Source of the DNA: Patellaria atrata CBS 101060
Lineage: Eukaryota; Ascomycota; Dothideomycetes; Patellariales; Patellariaceae
Length of the DNA stretch: 64,000 nt
NCBI GenBank assembly: GCA_010093705.1
Contig: MU006091.1
Location: 227,922-291,921 of the forward strand
Direction of reading: 5' to 3'
Notes under the pieces: model-generated
The model's database searches: none
What the model was told of the DNA's origin: nothing
Seen by the model: only the letters and a program-made list of their open reading frames with translations
Shown: piece by piece, positions 11,601-22,341 of the stretch
Layout: every line of letters starts with the position of its first letter
How positions within the stretch are numbered: the stretch's first letter is position 1
Translations under genes and position numbers: made by a program

Positions 11601-12979
11601 TAATCATCAACACACGTGATACTACACGGGATTCTCCTGATCTCCGAAACCGTTATTCGCAATTATCCTTGACTGAGGTGAGCCTGGCGGATACCACAAA
11701 TTCAGTAGATGAGCCACAACAATCAAAGCCATCTGAGTTTGAGAAATCACCTGACAATGTGGACCTCTTAGATGTGGACACGATTGGGCGGCTCAGAAAT
11801 ACGTCTGTTTTTGAAGCCGGTTTAAATGAAGATATGGAAATTTTGGGAAAGAGTGAAGCCCTGCGCAGCAGGGACAAATCTAATGTAATTAATAAAGGGA
11901 CAAAGAGAAGACCACCTGGCAAGAGGAATGATCCTAACGAGTGAGTCAGCGCCGTGTTTCCTCCTCAGTCTTCAAATGATATAATACTAATACCAAGCAG
12001 ACCGATCATTCTTCTTCTTGATTCCCTTGGTGCTCCTCATGCGAAGACAGCTAAGAATCTGAAGGAGTACGTCGTACTAGAAGGTCAGGATAAAAGAGGT
12101 ATGGAGATCGATACTGGGCAATTGCCATCGATGAACGCACAGCACATTCCATTACAGGATAATTACTGTGATTGCGGACTTTTCCTGCTAGGCTACGTCA
12201 AGAAATTTTTGAAAGATCCTCGGGAGTTTGTTACCAAAATAATAGGACGGCATACTTTCTCTCCAGAGGAGTGGCCAGATATGAATCCAAAGAGGATGCG
12301 CGGGGAAATCCGAGATCTCTTATTCAAGATTGAAAAGCAGCAATCAGACCAACGGAAGGTTGACAAGCAAGCAAGGAGATCAGCAAAAAAACAAAAGGTT
12401 GCGGAACAGGCTGGTAATATGGAGACCGGTTCAGCTACTGAAGAAATACAATCTCCCAAACGGCAGTCAGTAAATCGGGATATTGAACTGAATACGCCAG
12501 TTACCGGGGATCCTAAAGCTTTGTCTGGGAATAGCCATCCAGCGAGCCCACAGAAAACAACTGTACTATTTCAATCCGAGGTTGTACAACCAGCTCAGAA
12601 TTCACCTATAGACCTATCCACACAAACGGAGGCTGATTCGATCGAAGTCCAAGACCATACGCTAGAACGACCCGCTAATAATGACATGCTTCACGAGGTC
12701 GACGAGGAAGTTATCGACGAGACACCACCGCGAAGCCCCGTTGGGGAGGGTCAAATGCGAGGATTGATGGGACAACTGCATTTTGCTGCCCATTGGGAGC
12801 CAATTGAATCTCAGACCCAGGCGCTACCGAGTATCCGCAGGAAGCGTACTATCGAAAACGAGAGGTTAAGCTCTGAAGAGTCCACAATGGAAGTGGAGAT
12901 GCGCAGGGCTAAATTTCGAAGACAAGAGCGTCCGACGAGGGAGAGATCACCCGTTGTAATCGACGTGGAGGATGATTGA
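8689..12979 (+). CDS. Ulp2/SENP6-7-type SUMO protease (C48 family)
   Basis: Five exons: 8689-8775, 8864-9048, 9100-10704, 10753-11940 and 12001-12979, totalling 1347 residues. Exons 3-5 are well supported by frame and splice sites; exons 1-2 are inferred (the 51-bp intron 9049-9099 removes an in-frame TAA). The C48 protease domain begins near residue 770 with a 'vYP..grn...nfdDl.rL..geFLNDniveFYiryL' pattern. Catalytic residues I read as His859 (in AHWYMAM), Asp1029 (in LLLDSLG) and Cys1080 (in NYCDCGLFLLGY) with Gln1074 for the oxyanion hole. Roughly 170 residues separate His and Asp, against about 20 in Ulp1, an insertion typical of the Ulp2/SENP6/SENP7 branch, which trims poly-SUMO chains in the nucleus. 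Flanks are long, charged and apparently disordered, with SIM-like acidic hydrophobic patches (EIIAIDSDDD; PVVIDVEDD at the very end). Confidence 0.88.
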
Positions 12980-15316
12980 TAATTCATGCATTTCATACTC
13001 AATTGCTGTTTTTTGCATTGCGGGATTCATGGAAGCATAGCATATTGTGCCACGGTGTTGGGGGCCATATCTTTTGAGGGGTTCGAGTTACTGTAGCATT
13101 AGCGGCTGGAGCCTTTCATATTCCGCATTTTGCTTTTACATCGAGAGGTTCATATGTTGATATCCGATTCCTTTACTAGCTAGCATCGAGTAGATGGGAA
13201 GAGGTATGTACAGTACGCGGAAGAAACGCAAAGATTACCATCAGATTTTGATCCCCCCCGGTCTAAGCACTCCTAGTCTGCTGTACGATCATAATGAAAG
13301 AAGAGTTCCGACTCAGCTGTCCCGACAGAGTGCAACTTTGAAAAACATTCGTATCTAGTACCGTCCTGTGATCTGTACAGTACAGCCTAGCGCAACAACG
13401 TTTGAGGGGGTGGTGAAGCAGAAATACGTACTGCAAAAACTCGAAATTTGAACATTTCTTTCTTTCGAAGAAAAAAAAATGTTTGCAAACAGTCACAATA
13501 TGCTTGTTCGTAAAAGTTTTTCTCTCGATGAAAAAATTTGGTTTGCAAACACTCGCCATAGGGCGGGCAGGTCTAAGTATTTCTCTCAGAGAAATCTTTT
13601 CTCGCGAACACTCACCATAGGCTTATTTTGTTTTCATTCAGAGAAAAAAAGGACTGGTCACAAGAGCAGGTGTATCTACAGCACCCCATACTTTGCTTAC
13701 CTATTGTAGACTGTTCGATGGCGCATTATTCCTAGCAGGATGACTATGTACTGTATAACGTAAATCACCTTACTTAATGTCTCTTCACTGAGTTGTGCCT
13801 CGCTTTTAGCTCCGGCACCTTACCGCCTGCCTAATCAGGTATTCTGCCATAGCATACGCTAGCTCTTATAATCTGGACGTCACGTGTAAGTGCAAGGGGT
13901 GTCTTATGCCCTCAAGTTGCGAGCAGAAGCGGCTATATTGGTGTGTATTTCTTTTAAAACGCCAAAAAATAACGCTACAACACTATATTTATATACGAAA
14001 AAAAGGGTATCTTATTCGCAAGAATCGAAAATATAATCAACCTTTTAATTATTAAGAAATATCTCTATCTGGGGGGGTTATGAATTCTTTTACTGTTGGT
14101 GTTCTTGTGAGGCATGACCCAGTGAGAGGCATAAGTAGGTGATTTACGTTATCTGAGAGTCCGTTAAAAACCCCAGGCAGAGAGGCTGTGTGTAACCTAA
14201 AATAAAAAATACCCTTGTGGAAAAGCAGATTATCGAGAACCGTTATGTACGACAGCGTTAGGTCATACACATGCCTGATTACTCCGAGTGGTACAGAGGG
14301 ACCTACAGTATACTTTGCATACCGAATATAGGATCGCATGATGGCCACGGCAGTACTGCTATAAAAAGGATGATGTAGTGATGTACTGTACAGTACCCTG
14401 CATGTGGAGTTCTCTCTCCAGTATTTTTCGACCTCTTCCCCTCGTGGAAAAAGCCATAATGGAAGATGATCGGAAGCTTAGAAGCACCGTAAGAAGGTTT
14501 CATTAAACTCCAAAGTCACATGGCTTAAAGGGGATGGATGTTATGGAGTTGTGGATGCAGCTCTGAGGAGCTGAAAAGAGAGTCTGGAAGGTCTAAGCTA
14601 CAGCCCCTTAAAGGCCAAGTATAATGTCAGAGGTTAAGCTTGCCGCCCCCATGCCAAAACATGCAATACCCTCCCGCTTACCTCTCACGTCTTTTCCTGT
14701 ATAAAAAATTATGAAAATGTACATAAACCTGCGTTTCAAGCTTAGGTGGACTTCTGTTTCATCCAATCATTCATTGTTTCAAGCCTTACTCCCAACCACT
14801 TGAAGCTTCCTGCAGTCTCCCCGCCAAGCCGATGAAACCGCTATGAGTGGTTTCGGCTGCGGCCCGCTAGAAGCTTTTACCAGAACTGGCCGTCTCTTGA
14901 CCCGATGCGGCAATTCTGCACGGGGAGAGCGTGATGATCAGTGAAGGGACTCAAGGGAGTCCGATGGCGGTCACCACTCCTGCGTTTGCAAGGGGGGTAC
15001 GGATTACCCCGATGCTGACGCGCGTGTAGACATCTGCTCAAAGTTCACCCTCACGTCTATGTGTTGGCAACATGGCGATTAGGATCATTCAAGGGGCTAG
15101 CTTGGCGGGGAATGCACAAAAGAATAAAAAGAACATTTGATCTCCGTCCTCCCCCGCTACATCTTCACTAATCCTTTGTCTCTTTTTCTTTTCTCTTCTT
15201 GTAACTGTCTATTTCTAATTGACCTTTTAATTCCTGCCCATTGCTTCTTTCCGCATCTCTGCCGTACAGAACACTTCCATTCTGATAACCCGCGATCAAC
15301 GCGGTCCGTTGCAATC
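12980..15316. other. Gene-free 2.3-kb region with decayed repeats
   Basis: No gene is supported. The region carries a degenerate 60-bp tandem repeat (13441-13655), three copies of the TGTACAGTAC motif (13207-13216, 13374-13383, within 14383-14396) plus a GTACTGTA at 13748-13755, an AT-rich stretch around 13950-14065, and a small hairpin at 14828-14857 (GAAACC paired with GGTTTC). The part after about 14,650 is pyrimidine-rich and is probably the promoter and leader of the bestrophin-like gene. It may be old, decayed mobile DNA, but no coding relic remains readable. Confidence 0.45.
13441..13655. repeat. Degenerate tandem repeat, 60-bp period, about 3.5 copies
   Basis: Successive 60-base blocks starting at 13441, 13501 and 13561 align column by column, with a partial fourth from 13621. 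The best kept core is a pyrimidine stretch with TTCTCTC..GA, an A-run, and GTTTGCAAAC followed by A(C/G)TC(A/G)C(C/A)ATA. GTTTGCAAAC is a perfect 10-bp palindrome present at 13481-13490 and 13541-13550 and degraded to CTCGCGAACA at 13601-13610. Divergence between copies suggests an old array. Confidence 0.7.
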
Positions 15317-16921
15317 ATGTCTTCAGAGAATCTCCCTCGTATGCTCGCAGACCAGCAGAAAGGTTCAACCGTAGATGTAGAACCAAAACCAGGCTCGGAG
15401 CCACCACCACCTCCAATGTCCCCTTTAGCTATGAGACCTGGCGCAAGGAAGCGGAAGAACACGAACAAGAGCATTGATCTTGATAATTACTTTGTATTTC
15501 CATCATCTGATACCACGATCAATTGACTAATAATTCTATAGACCGGACCTGCTGAAACTGACCATCATTCTAAATGGCCACACTTCTTCAGACTTCACGG
15601 CTCAATCCTACCAGAGATGATTCTCCCCTTACTCTTTATTGGAGGTTGGGCCACTTGTATCACTTGTATCTCTGAATTTGTCTATCCACGTAAGTAGATG
15701 GAATCGGCATAGTGCCTAAAACCATATTCTAATGAGATATAGTTCGTGTTGCCAGTATCCTGCTTACTGTCCTGGGTTTCGTTGTTGGTCTTGCCCTATC
15801 TTTCCGAAGCTCCACAGCATACGAGAGGTAAAGACGAGTATGATCTTATCTTGGAAACGTAAACTTACTGGGTTGTAGATACGCAGAAGGCCGGAAGTAC
15901 TGGGCTCAATTGACACTTACATCCCACCAACTCGCAAGGACTATCTGGGTCCATACCACTGAAAGGGATGGCGAGCTTGGCAAACAGGATATTCTGGCTA
16001 AGCGAAGTGCGCTCAATCTCATCGTCGCGTTCGCTGTGGCTCTTAAACACAAGCTTCGATTCCAACCCTTCACCGAGTATGACGACCTCCATGGCCTAGT
16101 CGGTCACCTTGACACCTTTGCCAAAGAGGCCTCCGACCAGAAGCTTCCTGCAAATAAGTCCAAGTCCACATTTAAGGTTGTTGGCGAGTATCTTGGGCTT
16201 CCGATGGCAGAGTCAAATCCACGCAAAGCGATCAAGCGTTCAAAAAAACCCCTTGGAAACCTGCCGCTCGAGGTCTTGAGCCACCTCTCCGCGTACGTGG
16301 ATAGTTCCATCGCCAACGGGTCCCTCGGCGTCAGCATCTATCAAACACACGCTCGTAAGTCTTAACAGACGACCACCACTTCTCGCGCGAACCTCACCCT
16401 AACCGTCTTATCTAGTTAACGCCGTCTCCGCCCTAAACGACGTCCTTGTTGGCACCGACCGAGTCCTCAACACGCCCCTCCCTGTTGCTTACAGCATTGC
16501 CATCAGCCAAATAACTTGGGTCTACGTGCTCATGCTTCCCTTCCAGCTCTACGACGCCCTACGTTGGGTCACGATTCCCGGTACCATTTTCGCCGCCTAC
16601 ATCATCCTCGGCATTGCACTCATCGGACGCGAGATCGAGAACCCCTTCGGCATGGATGTTAACGATCTCAACCTCGACTACTTTTGCGACCAACTGGCGC
16701 AGGAGATCGATGTCATCAGTTCGAACCCGGCGCCCAAGCCCGCGGAGTTCGTGATGCACAAGAACAACATGGTCATGTTCCCGCTTGGAGAGAGTGGGTA
16801 TCAGTCATGGGAGCAGAGGAGCTTGGAGCAGATCCGTACGGCGCTCAAGGCGAAGGCGAACATGACGTTTCAGGAGAGGAAGAGCGAGCATGTGCAGAGG
16901 GAGAAGGTTGGTGAAGTCTAA
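15317..16921 (+). CDS. Bestrophin-like anion channel (UPF0187/RFP-TM family)
   Basis: Five exons: 15317-15493, 15542-15689, 15743-15827, 15879-16354 and 16416-16921, giving 463 residues. All splice sites are GT..AG and restore family motifs across junctions. Family hallmarks: LDNYF near the start, SKWPHFFRLHGSILPEMI leading into the first membrane segment, LSFRSSTAYERY (formed over the third junction) after the second, a conserved cytosolic stretch ARTIW and HKLRFQPFTEYDDLHGLVGH, then YVLMLPFQLYDAL and the signature IGREIENPFG after the last membrane helix. Known relatives are bacterial YneE and animal bestrophins, which form pentameric Cl-/HCO3- channels; the fungal branch is poorly characterised and may sit in the plasma membrane or an organelle. 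Identity as a family member is firm, ion selectivity is inference. Confidence 0.9.
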
Positions 16922-17055
16922 TAAATGCCTCCTTTGAGTCGCGCATGGGATTGATTTTCGGGCTTATCGAGCTCAGTACTGATTTCTGGATTGCCTGGCG
17001 CCCACAGGTGTGCATTCCGACGGATCTAATCTGAGCGTGAAGTTGGAAGTCTTCA

Positions 17056-19053
17056 TCAGCGAAAAGTATTATCTAGCTGCATTTGTTCTTGTGATCTTAG
17101 CGTTGCATAAAAGGGTGTAAGAATTAACTGTTCGTGTGAACTACGCCTTTCAGGGATATAATACTGAATTACCGATGTATAGGCGTTTACGAGATGGTAA
17201 ATAATTCCATTGTGACATCTCCTCGCTCTAAACCGGCCATTGCTTCTCCCTGCATGATACCACCAACGTCTGGGTGTAGCCGTTAGCTTATTGTTTTCTC
17301 TTTGACATACGGACAACTCACAGCATTCTCCGAGGAATTTGTATGTATCTCCCCATGGTCTGAGAACGTAAGGGATTTTGCCGCCGAGCAGAATACAAAT
17401 TACATCTCCAGGTCGAACATTTTCACGCACTCTACCGAAGTATGACTTACGCGTTTTGATGTAGACTTGCCAATCCTCTTGCCAGTAGACATCCCTTTTG
17501 TGGGAATCCAGCCAAGTGCCATCATGGGCACTCGATATATTTGGCGGTACAGAGGTCGCAAGTGTCATGATACTAAGAATCACCTTCTTCCTTTCGATGT
17601 CTATGTCACCTAATAGACTTTCATCAAGCACCTTTGCGCTATGTGTTGATTCAACGACGTCAAACATAAAGCCCTTAGCCACCATTAAGGTCTTGTTGGC
17701 GAAAAACATGACTTCAGCACGCGTGTCAAGAGCAGCATGAAAGGTCTCCTTCTCGTCCCGATCGTCGACCAAGTAGATGAAATAAGGATATCTTCTGTTG
17801 GAGCTCCAGTCTGGTACCCAAGAGGGAAGAGGTGCATAAGCAGGAGGTGGCCCCAAAAACATAGCACGTCGGGAAAATTCATATGCGGCTGACAGTCCTG
17901 GTAATCGCCCTGTCCTTGAGAAAAGGTCAGGACTGTGAATGACCAAGTTTTTCGGACCCCTCCTGCTTGAGGTGCCCAAAAGCTCAGAACCGAAACCCAA
18001 GGCAGCTGAAATGACGTCTAATGTGCGCGTCTGCATGATAGAGTGGATAGCGACATGTGTGAAGACCTCTTCTATTGGCTTGGAGTAAGATATCTCCAGC
18101 TCATCAGACGTTAGGCCAAGAACACCATAGACATGGTCTCTAGCGTCTGTAGCACACTGATTACGACTGAACAAGAGTGTTCTAAACAGTCTCAACGTCC
18201 AATCAGAGTTCCTATATCTAGGAAATATTGCTCCAAACGCCGTTTTCGAAAGTCTCATCCTCAAATGATGTTTCCTCGTCGTGTTCCACAAGGAGATAAG
18301 CTGGGCACCATTAGTCTTCATGAGTATTACTTGAAGTGGATCACGTAACACTCTTGCAATGGCATAGGAGTCCACTATATTTGTAACCCACTGGCACAAT
18401 ACCTCCCACGGTACTTTCATATCCCCGCAACATATCAGGGCAAACTGCGCCAATATCACCTCTTGCACAATCCATACGCGCGTGAACCAGGGACTATTAA
18501 GCAGTCCTATAAGAGCTTGTGAGATCTCAACCTTCACTTCCGACGAGTCCTGCAGTTCTAGAATCTTCAAAGCATCGAACGAGTTTCGGTTCTGCCACCA
18601 AGCGAACAGAAACACGAACGCAAGGTGTGTTTTCTCAGTCGGAAACACGGGGAAGTGTGCGATCCAGACGTACGTCTCGGCCGCTTTACCGTACAGCGAC
18701 CGCATGAGGAGGATTTGAGCCTCTTTCTCCTCTATGTCGCTCTGGTTGATGCATAGAGCGTCAACCCAGATGTGGAGGACTTGGTCTTCCCGTCTGAGCC
18801 ACTGCAGCGCGTGCCATAGGTTCCAGGTTACTGCTATGCGATGGCCGTCGCAGATTACCTGCACGTGGTCCGCGAGATCGCTGTCTGGCATGTCGCCCCA
18901 TACGTACGAGAGGGCGGTGAAACTTCGCTCGTCGGAAAGAAGACGGTGCTCTAGGGAGCAGTGAAGTGGTATGTCCTGCTTGTTGCTTGGGGAGAGTAAT
19001 AGAACTCGGATCTCCTCCGATGAGGAGTCTAGTGGTTTGTAAGGATAGCTCAT
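17056..19053 (-). CDS. Heterokaryon incompatibility (HET) domain protein
   Basis: A single-exon gene of 665 residues. The HET domain spans roughly residues 45-200: FTALSYVWGD (45-54), IWVDALCINQSD (95-106), then QILLMRSLYGKAAETYVWI and, later, PWFTRVWIVQEV. HET-domain proteins in filamentous ascomycetes trigger programmed cell death after fusion of genetically different hyphae, and many act in general fungal innate immunity; the domain resembles TIR. The C-terminal half (about 250-665) has no domain I recognise, and no NACHT or WD repeats are present. It lies 135 bp from the convergent bestrophin-like stop codon and borders a gene-poor block. HET genes are numerous and fast-evolving, so a specific allele or partner cannot be named. 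Confidence 0.92.
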   Translation of the reverse strand: MSYPYKPLDSSSEEIRVLLLSPSNKQDIPLHCSLEHRLLSDERSFTALSYVWGDMPDSDLADHVQVICDGHRIAVTWNLWHALQWLRREDQVLHIWVDALCINQSDIEEKEAQILLMRSLYGKAAETYVWIAHFPVFPTEKTHLAFVFLFAWWQNRNSFDALKILELQDSSEVKVEISQALIGLLNSPWFTRVWIVQEVILAQFALICCGDMKVPWEVLCQWVTNIVDSYAIARVLRDPLQVILMKTNGAQLISLWNTTRKHHLRMRLSKTAFGAIFPRYRNSDWTLRLFRTLLFSRNQCATDARDHVYGVLGLTSDELEISYSKPIEEVFTHVAIHSIMQTRTLDVISAALGFGSELLGTSSRRGPKNLVIHSPDLFSRTGRLPGLSAAYEFSRRAMFLGPPPAYAPLPSWVPDWSSNRRYPYFIYLVDDRDEKETFHAALDTRAEVMFFANKTLMVAKGFMFDVVESTHSAKVLDESLLGDIDIERKKVILSIMTLATSVPPNISSAHDGTWLDSHKRDVYWQEDWQVYIKTRKSYFGRVRENVRPGDVICILLGGKIPYVLRPWGDTYKFLGECCELSVCQRENNKLTATPRRWWYHAGRSNGRFRARRCHNGIIYHLVNAYTSVIQYYIPERRSSHEQLILTPFYATLRSQEQMQLDNTFR

Positions 19054-21690
19054 CTTTTACTGAAGGTAGTTACAGATACGGGATCGAATTTCGAATCCAG
19101 GTTGTTGTGAAAATAAAGGTACTGTACACTTGGCAAGGATGGAAATTGAGATCTGGATGTTGAAGCAAGCCTTTCACCAGCTTTGCCATAACTACTGAAT
19201 GCGTTTCCTTATTCCCCAGACATATTTCGGTTTGCTATATTGTATTATGGATACTTTGTTGGAGATGTGTCGTTCGTTAAGTCGGAGTTCTAGGGGATTG
19301 AGCTAGTTAATTTTAGTTCTAGTCTTAGCTACGAAACAGGGGCGGAGTATGATCCTATTTTGACTCCATATCTAAAACATCTCGACTTATTGAGTTTCCA
19401 TGCGTATGTTTAACGGTTCATGTCAATCAATATTCAAAACCTGAAACCCATAAAGTTGAACTGGAGAGGTTGAAATATATTAGTGTCCAATTTATAGGTC
19501 TGTTGCACTTGAACCGCTGTATCCACCTCTCAGTATGGGTAGATTGAAGAATGCTATCACACGGAAAGGATCACCACAGCTAATGTCCTTAATTGAGAAA
19601 TTTTTATACTTCTTTTCACGCCCAAAACTCCTGCCATTGCCTTCAAAATATCATAGAAATCTGCTCGCTCGTTTTCCACCAATGAGCACACTCTCATCTG
19701 GGCTTGAGCAGTCCGTAGAGGAGCGCTCAGGATGAAATAATGTTGTCCAAATGTAGCCTTTGTACGCGTGTAGAAGTAGTAGCCCTCGTTGCGAAGCTCC
19801 TCGTGACATATTAGCCCTTGGACCTCATCAGGGACTTGTTCCGAGTGATGGCATCATTTGTGCGTTTACAGCACTGTGAACAAATCACCATAACCAGTAG
19901 TAACTCAGAACGTTTGCACGACTTTCGCCTTTGTTAAGTTCTCGTACCGGAAATCCAAACAAGGTCCTTATGTTCTACCGCGGAGGAAATAATAATCATA
20001 TAAATCCACGCGGTGGTCAAGTGGTATGGGTCTCTAGCTTATACCATGTCCCCCAAGCGTCATGGTCCCCCCAACGCCATGGGTTCGATTCCTAGCCTTG
20101 CTAAAGGTCAGAATTGGGGGAGGGGTCTCAGGATAGTGCCCTGAGGGAAAATATGGAGGGGCGGGCCATATTAGAGGATACTTTTTTTCTCTTTTTTTTC
20201 CCCCTTTTTTCCTATATTGTCTAAAGGGGTAGTCAGTTCGGTGTTGTGGGGTGTGTGTAGTGAGTGTCTCAATAGAAGTGGGCAAACGCCTTATATTCGG
20301 TTGTTTTAGTTATGTTAACGGGTTCCCTTTTAGGAGGAATGAAATAGATCCGCCCGAGATTGTGGTAGAACGGATTTCATTTGTCAGGCAGACCAGAAGC
20401 AAATGATGGGTTTTTGGTCCTCATTAAAGAATATCCCGGGCCATAGAGGTAGGTAGCATCGAATCTAGAGTGAGTGATGAATATATCAAGTCAACGTATA
20501 TCACTACATCCGATGTCTAGACTGTCTGTGACGGTAATCTCGGAACTCTAGTAAGAAAACAAATATATAATGTTCGTGGCCGTGGGAAGAAAAAGCTACG
20601 TGAGAATTAAGATGAGGTCATACAGAGCACGAAAGGAATTAGCACAATACTTTATCGAACAGAAGTCTTCAAGGAGGGATCCCAGCTGAGGTATTTTTCG
20701 CTGTTTCTGTTACCATTTCCTTGTTCCTTGTTCCTTTAGAGAACAAGTTCCTCTGGCATCATACCTAAGACATATTCGCTCGATTCAGTTCCCTCATCCC
20801 ATATACCCCATCAAATAGCGCAACCCACCTCTGAACCCTCTCCGTTTTCGCGTCGTCTAGTGTAGGGAGGTTCGTCGTGTTTCTCTCCAATGGGAAGTTT
20901 AATCATTGATGCAAGACTCTATCTGCCTAGCTTGGAAGGAAGGTTTAGGACTCTGTGCTCAAATAAAGGGGCCGCGGAACCATAACTAGGATAGCCACCA
21001 CGTCCTCGAAATGGTGTATCGTGCGGATTGAATTACCAAGACACTGGAGCGAAGGGCGGTTTCACTGTCAACATTAGTACCGGGGTGTCTTCCGTAATCT
21101 TTATGCTCCTATTAGGTTACGTTCAGTTAAGCCTAGATCACAACACTCTCTGGCCCTATAGAGTCTGTAAGAAAGATATATTCGGCGTCCATCAGCCACG
21201 ACAACGGTAGTCATCATTCCCTGTTTCCACTAGATGGCGGCTACAAGCGGATTCATATGGAAGATAAGTGACGAATGAGTTTGCTGCCAACACCGCTGGC
21301 CAATGATGGAAGATGATTGAGCGGGGAGAAATTGAGTAGTATGACAGGGATGGGAAAGTGAAGGCTAGTTTTAGTAATAAAATGGGTAAAGTATAAGAGT
21401 CACAAAGCAGTCAAAATCAGCAACCCAGGTCAGGAGCATGTAGAAGTTAAGAAGATGTATTTTACTTCACTAATGCAAGAGTGAAGAACTCTTTGATCAA
21501 ATGAGAGAGCTGAATCCTTGAAGTCAGTGAAAGAAGACCCAGGGTTCAATGAGAAAGATGACTTCTGTTCTCCACAGCCACTCCATGAAGAAAGCACTTT
21601 TCGTTGCAAAGATCACACCATCCAGCAACCTTTCCATCAAGAAAATCAACCTATCATAGGAGCCGTTGTAATTCGGAAATCCACACGGCA
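19054..21690. other. Gene-poor 2.6-kb accessory region with SINE-like sequence
   Basis: No gene supported. A GTACTGTACA motif copy lies at 19119-19128 just upstream of the HET gene. A tRNA-derived sequence with Pol III box A and box B and a T/C-rich tail sits at about 20005-20215 (separate entry). The remaining short ORFs lack conserved motifs and have many stops. Nothing recognisable as a transposase or reverse transcriptase remains. Confidence 0.4.
20007..20200 (+). mobile_element. tRNA-derived SINE-like element (Pol III promoter boxes A and B)
   Basis: Box A, TGGTCAAGTGG at 20014-20024, fits TRGYNNANNNG. Box B, GGTTCGATTCC at 20082-20092, matches the eukaryotic consensus GGTTCRANNCC exactly. 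Folding as a tRNA fails: the putative acceptor halves (20007-20013 and 20096-20102) pair at only about three or four of seven positions, and box spacing is 68 bp. About 100 bp further a T7 run (from about 20182) and a T/C-rich tract (to about 20210) could terminate Pol III. This is the layout of a tRNA-derived SINE or a tRNA pseudogene. Element ends and target-site duplications are not clear, so borders are approximate. Confidence 0.45.
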
Positions 21691-22341
21691 TCAGAGCATG
21701 TTGCAAGCCCACTGACCAGCCCAAGGAAATCCACCATTGGGTTTGCCAGCATTGTCCGGGTTGGCACAGTAAGCGCATCCGATACGGCTGAGGCCCGGAT
21801 TCTGCAAGGTGTCAGCATGGCCAGTAATACCACGAAGATCAATGTGGTAAATGTCTTGAACAACTGTGGTGCACCAGTTGACATTTTGACGTTCCTCATC
21901 ACGAGTCAGCTGAATAGCCTCCCTCTCACACAGCCAGATGACGTAGGTAGCTTCGAAGGGGCTACCACCGTAGAGCCAGACGGGCGAAAAGTCGGAGCCG
22001 GGGGTGATAACTTCATTGACATTGTTAATACCGGCCATGTGGTGAGATTGACCTTTGGCGCCACAGCGGTTGTAATCGACAGTCGATCGGGCCGTGCTAA
22101 CAAGCCAGTCGTCCCATCTCATGTCGGGCTTGCCGAAACGCCTACGCCAGCGGTTGATGACATCGATAATGCAGATACCTGAGGTGTTAGGGCAGGCGGC
22201 TTGGACCGAGCGAATGGCAGGTTCGGTGACGTTGACAGGATCGGGTGGGCTGTAGAAGCTGGGAGCCAAAGTTTGCGCTTGGGGAAGACCGTTGATCGCA
22301 GGGAGGATCAGCATGAAGGCAAGTTGAGTGATGAGAAGCAT
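21691..22341 (-). CDS. Small secreted cysteine-rich protein, probably CAP/SCP superfamily
   Basis: A single-exon gene of 216 residues beginning with a hydrophobic signal peptide (about 1-20, likely cut after LPQA or nearby). Eight cysteines follow (50, 57, 93, 138, 157, 189, 192, 213), an even number suited to four disulfides. The middle resembles a diverged CAP (SCP/PR-1) fold: RWDDWLVSTA as the first helix, SHHMAG..NVNEVI in place of the usual HS.G.GEN, a W..E helix (IWLCERE), and GHADTLQNPGLSRIGC in place of GHYTQVVW..T..IGC. Candidate metal ligands would be His100/101, Glu110, Glu139 and His175. Fungal CAP proteins bind sterols or act at the host interface, so an effector-like role is possible but only inferred. 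A TATATATA run at about 22509-22517 lies 170 bp upstream. The family call is tentative. Confidence 0.6.
   Translation of the reverse strand: MLLITQLAFMLILPAINGLPQAQTLAPSFYSPPDPVNVTEPAIRSVQAACPNTSGICIIDVINRWRRRFGKPDMRWDDWLVSTARSTVDYNRCGAKGQSHHMAGINNVNEVITPGSDFSPVWLYGGSPFEATYVIWLCEREAIQLTRDEERQNVNWCTTVVQDIYHIDLRGITGHADTLQNPGLSRIGCAYCANPDNAGKPNGGFPWAGQWACNML

Noticed and set aside
20007-20102. A functional tRNA gene
   Set aside because: Box A and B match, but the acceptor stem pairs poorly, spacing is too long for a normal tRNA, and no clear anticodon arm forms. Better read as a tRNA-derived sequence.
21604-22182. A 192-codon frame on the plus strand across the CAP-like gene
   Set aside because: It is antisense to the CAP-like CDS on the minus strand, which has a signal peptide and paired cysteines. 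The plus frame has no motif and starts outside the gene.
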